DNA from: Syntrophobacterales bacterium
GTDB lineage: Bacteria; Desulfobacterota; Syntrophorhabdia; Syntrophorhabdales; WCHB1-27
DNA: 5,623 nt
NCBI GenBank assembly: GCA_017881765.1
Contig: JADGQN010000327.1
Coordinates: 1 to 5,623, forward strand
Reading direction: 5' to 3'
Each line of letters opens with the position of its first letter. Positions within the stretch are counted from its first letter, which is position 1. The translations under genes were made by a program, and so were the position numbers. Shown in pieces: positions 5,608 through 5,623 of the stretch. The notes below the pieces were generated by a model. The model worked only from the letters and a program-made list of their open reading frames with translations, did not search any database and was not told the DNA's origin.

Positions 5608-5623
5608 CACCTAAGCACCCTGT

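Overview
The window is ordinary bacterial chromosome: moderately GC-rich coding DNA, clear Shine-Dalgarno sites, and spacing typical of a free-living bacterium. The mix of a large ADP-forming acyl-CoA synthetase, a stand-alone receiver protein, a DUF3467 protein, a periplasmic BON protein and a CFI-box-type C-terminal fragment would fit an anaerobic Desulfobacterota (delta-proteobacterial) genome. That placement is an inference from gene content; no taxonomic marker is present.

Layout. Positions 1-2097 (+) hold most of an ADP-forming acyl-CoA synthetase whose first codons lie outside the window. A 12-bp perfect inverted repeat sits on its stop codon. A small one-helix membrane protein follows (2372-2596, +). 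Next comes a 560-bp stretch without a convincing gene. It contains a sharply bounded island of about 20% GC (2661-2810) and, further on, two hairpins lying 3' of the next gene. That gene is a single-domain response regulator on the minus strand (3157-3771) with an unexplained N-terminal extension. After another gap, two small plus-strand genes abut stop-to-start (4011-4223 hypothetical; 4224-4508 DUF3467). Facing them on the minus strand is a fragment resembling the C-terminus of CFI-box proteins (4549-4746). The window ends with a probable minus-strand operon: a BON-domain periplasmic protein (5170-5472) followed by a small secreted two-cysteine protein (4777-5067). A good sigma70-type promoter lies upstream (5579-5607), and a 17-bp perfect inverted repeat spans the BON stop codon.

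How the genes relate. Only two groupings are supported by position: 4011/4224 (coupled) and BON/secreted protein (one promoter, same strand). The acyl-CoA synthetase is metabolic and shows no visible link to the rest. I found no CRISPR array, mobile element, tRNA or rRNA, and no clear defence or other new system. The most unusual items are the stop-codon inverted repeats, the AT-rich island and the CFI-box-like fragment.
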